The notes under the pieces are model-generated. The model saw nothing but the letters and a program-made list of their open reading frames with translations. It was not told the DNA's origin and searched no databases. From contig NZ_CP197471.1 in the NCBI RefSeq assembly GCF_052180215.1, positions 1,894,001 through 1,958,000 of the forward strand: 64,000 nt of DNA, given 5' to 3'. The stretch comes from Pseudoneobacillus sp052180215. GTDB taxonomy: Bacteria; Bacillota; Bacilli; Bacillales; Cytobacillaceae. This document shows positions 62,521 to 64,000 of the stretch, piece by piece. The position numbers and the translations under genes are program-made. Position 1 is the stretch's first letter. Every line of letters begins with the position of its first letter.

Positions 62521-62766
62521 GATTTTTAAAAGGTATTTTTATTGTAATAATTTATCATATAACATAATCCTTTGTCTAGTTGCCCCTATAATAATTCACC
62601 TTAATTTCAAATTGTGCAGGTTTTTTAAAAAATTGTTTAATTTGGACTTTGTGCGAATGAATGAAAGGTGCATATATGCAGGTGTGATGTTAATAGTAGC
62701 GAATATATATCAATATGTAAAAATGGTTTGGTTTTATCCGATTGACAAGATCAGAAGAAGGTGGAG

Positions 62767-63363
62767 ATGGGTCTGGATCAGATTGAATGTTTAACAGTCC
62801 AAGAATATATGGAAAAATTAGCAGCCCCTGATTTTCCGGGACCGGCAAGTGGCAGTGCTGCAGCAACCGTTGCGGCGATGGCAGCAGCATTGCTAGAAAT
62901 GTCCTGTAAAGTGACCTTAAGAAAGGGTGGCGAAAATATACCGATATCCTTAAAACAAATAGAAGATGTTCGTAATCAGTGCCTGGCCCTTGCAACAGAA
63001 GACATGAAAACACTCTCAGAGGTAGTAAAGACATCAAAGTCAAAGGCGGATTTTCCGGATGAGTATGAAGAGGCAATGAAGAAGGCAACGGATACATTAG
63101 TTTCTGTTGTGAAAAATAGTGAAATCATTTTAACTGGAGTCGAACAATTCATTCATCTATCAAACAAAAGAGTGTTAGGGGAACTAGCTGGAAGTGCCAA
63201 CATGGCAGAGTCTGCAGCTGCTTCGGCGAAATATGGGGTAAAAGTCAATCTCTCATTGATACAAGATGAATTCTATAAAGAGAATGCATGGGCTATTGTT
63301 CGTGAAAGCTTTCGAAATAGTACTGAAATGAAACAACGAATTGAAAGCATGATTAATAGATAA
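62767..63363 (+). CDS. Cyclodeaminase/cyclohydrolase family protein (FTCD-like)
   Basis: 198 residues, all-helical, with the FTCD_C/FchA signature PGPASGSAAATVAAMAAALLEM by blocks near residues 26-47 and LAGSANMAESAAASA later. Members convert formimino- or methenyl-tetrahydrofolate. ATG 62767 behind AAGAAGG; single gene. Confidence 0.85.
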   Translation: MGLDQIECLTVQEYMEKLAAPDFPGPASGSAAATVAAMAAALLEMSCKVTLRKGGENIPISLKQIEDVRNQCLALATEDMKTLSEVVKTSKSKADFPDEYEEAMKKATDTLVSVVKNSEIILTGVEQFIHLSNKRVLGELAGSANMAESAAASAKYGVKVNLSLIQDEFYKENAWAIVRESFRNSTEMKQRIESMINR

Positions 63364-63544
63364 TTAGTGAGATCGCAAAGCGGTCCCTATTAATTTGGTA
63401 ATGTCTTGAAAAAGTAATGAAAGAAGGAAATTACAAATTTAGGAAGAAATAAACCATATTCCTCATATATATTAGATGCCAATGATAAAGTTAGTCGGAA
63501 CAGAATGAAATTTTACCAAAACGCAAAGGTGAGGAGAATTCATT

Positions 63545-64000
63545 ATGAAAGCAATGGTATACGATAAATACGGAACGACTAACGTTCTTAAGTTAAAAGA
63601 TATAGAAATACCTACTCCTAAACAAAATGAGGTATTGGTAAAGATTCATGCTGTTTCTGTGAATTCCTGGGACTGGGACCTCCTTAGAGGTAAACCTTTT
63701 CTGGCTCGTCTTGGGGGTCTTCTAAAACCAAAATATAAAATCCTCGGTGCGGATATAGCTGGAAGGGTTGAAGCAATTGGTTGCGAAGTAAATGATATCT
63801 CCGTAGGGGATGAGGTATTTGGTGACATATCCTGGTGTGGTTGGGGTGGGTTTGCGGAATATGTAACGGTTCATGCAGAGGCATTGACGTTGAAGCCAGC
63901 CAGTATGACATTTGAAGAGGCTGCCGCGATCCCACAAGCGGGAGTTCTAGCTCTGCAAGGACTTCGTGATAAAGGACAGATTCAAGAAGGTAAAAGGGTC
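63545..64000 (+). CDS. Medium-chain dehydrogenase / quinone oxidoreductase, partial
   Basis: 152 codons visible; runs off the right edge. Starts MKAMVYDKYGTTNVLKL and shows VLVKIHAVSVNSWDWDLLRG, GADIAGRVEAIG and VGDEVFG, the zinc-free quinone-oxidoreductase subgroup of the MDR superfamily (NADPH-dependent). GAGGAG ribosome site. Confidence 0.88.
   Translation, partial: MKAMVYDKYGTTNVLKLKDIEIPTPKQNEVLVKIHAVSVNSWDWDLLRGKPFLARLGGLLKPKYKILGADIAGRVEAIGCEVNDISVGDEVFGDISWCGWGGFAEYVTVHAEALTLKPASMTFEEAAAIPQAGVLALQGLRDKGQIQEGKRV

Noticed and set aside
62612..62794. 60-residue frame before the cyclodeaminase-like gene
   Set aside because: No ribosome site, overlaps the start of the better gene, basic and unstructured composition.
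1..64000. Insertion sequences, prophage or integrase-type islands
   Set aside because: No transposase, integrase or phage structural genes were seen; the holin-like proteins at 18684 and 54396 belong to CidA-type or unknown contexts.

Overview
The window is low-GC DNA from an aerobic-type, endospore-forming member of the Bacillaceae (Bacillus/Neobacillus-like; inferred from content, no rRNA is present). Pointers are AGGAGG-type ribosome binding sites with many TTG starts, a KinB-like sporulation kinase, a GerPF-like spore protein, two IDEAL-domain proteins, a SleB-type wall hydrolase, HelD, a YoaS/YozG-like pair, a LicT antiterminator and a T-box-controlled asnS. Most of it is a patchwork of short transcription units separated by clear rho-independent terminators. 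I see no rRNA, tRNA, prophage, insertion sequence or true CRISPR array.

Layout. 0-10 kb: partial gene, putative metalloprotease, GNAT, 2-hydroxyacid dehydrogenase, a stand-alone type I glutamine synthetase with its own promoter and GlnR/TnrA-type box, a LysM/SleB hydrolase, and a LacI regulator divergent from a beta-lactamase-fold lipoprotein. 10-15 kb: a luciferase-like oxidoreductase, then two consecutive genes each interrupted by one in-frame UGA at its redox-active position: a selenocysteine peroxiredoxin (U54) and a PrdB/GrdB-family selenoprotein (U145, UxxC). Each UGA is followed by a SECIS-like hairpin. 15-23.6 kb: membrane and secreted proteins, an M1-type peptidase, cidAB/lrgAB with a LysR regulator, and an envelope-polysaccharide-like trio (GT2 synthase, HEAT protein, TIM-barrel hydrolase). 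23.6-31.3 kb: small genes, a SelO pseudokinase, PhzF, GNAT, and two arrays of hairpins with a ~52-bp period. 31.3-35 kb: ptsH-ptsI, licT and an orphan PTS EIIB. A complete LicT-type antiterminator/terminator leader sits upstream of ptsHI with no permease gene behind it. 35-64 kb: membrane proteins, HelD, a J-domain protein, YhgE/Pip, an Lrp regulator, an AhpD-like protein, KinB, DinB and VOC proteins, asnS with its T-box, a cyclodeaminase-family protein and a partial medium-chain dehydrogenase.

The two features that stand out are the tandem selenoprotein genes, which automatic gene callers will truncate or call pseudogenes, and a set of intergenic repeat elements. Those elements differ in sequence but share a 50-52 bp period and, in most, a GGAA...GTCC or CGGA...TCCG core. 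They occur as hairpin arrays (23.9 and 31.0 kb), symmetric ++/-- elements (34.4 and 58.7 kb) and a CGGA/TCCG element (53.2 kb). A 21-bp tandem array lies at 51.9 kb. I do not recognise these as a named family.
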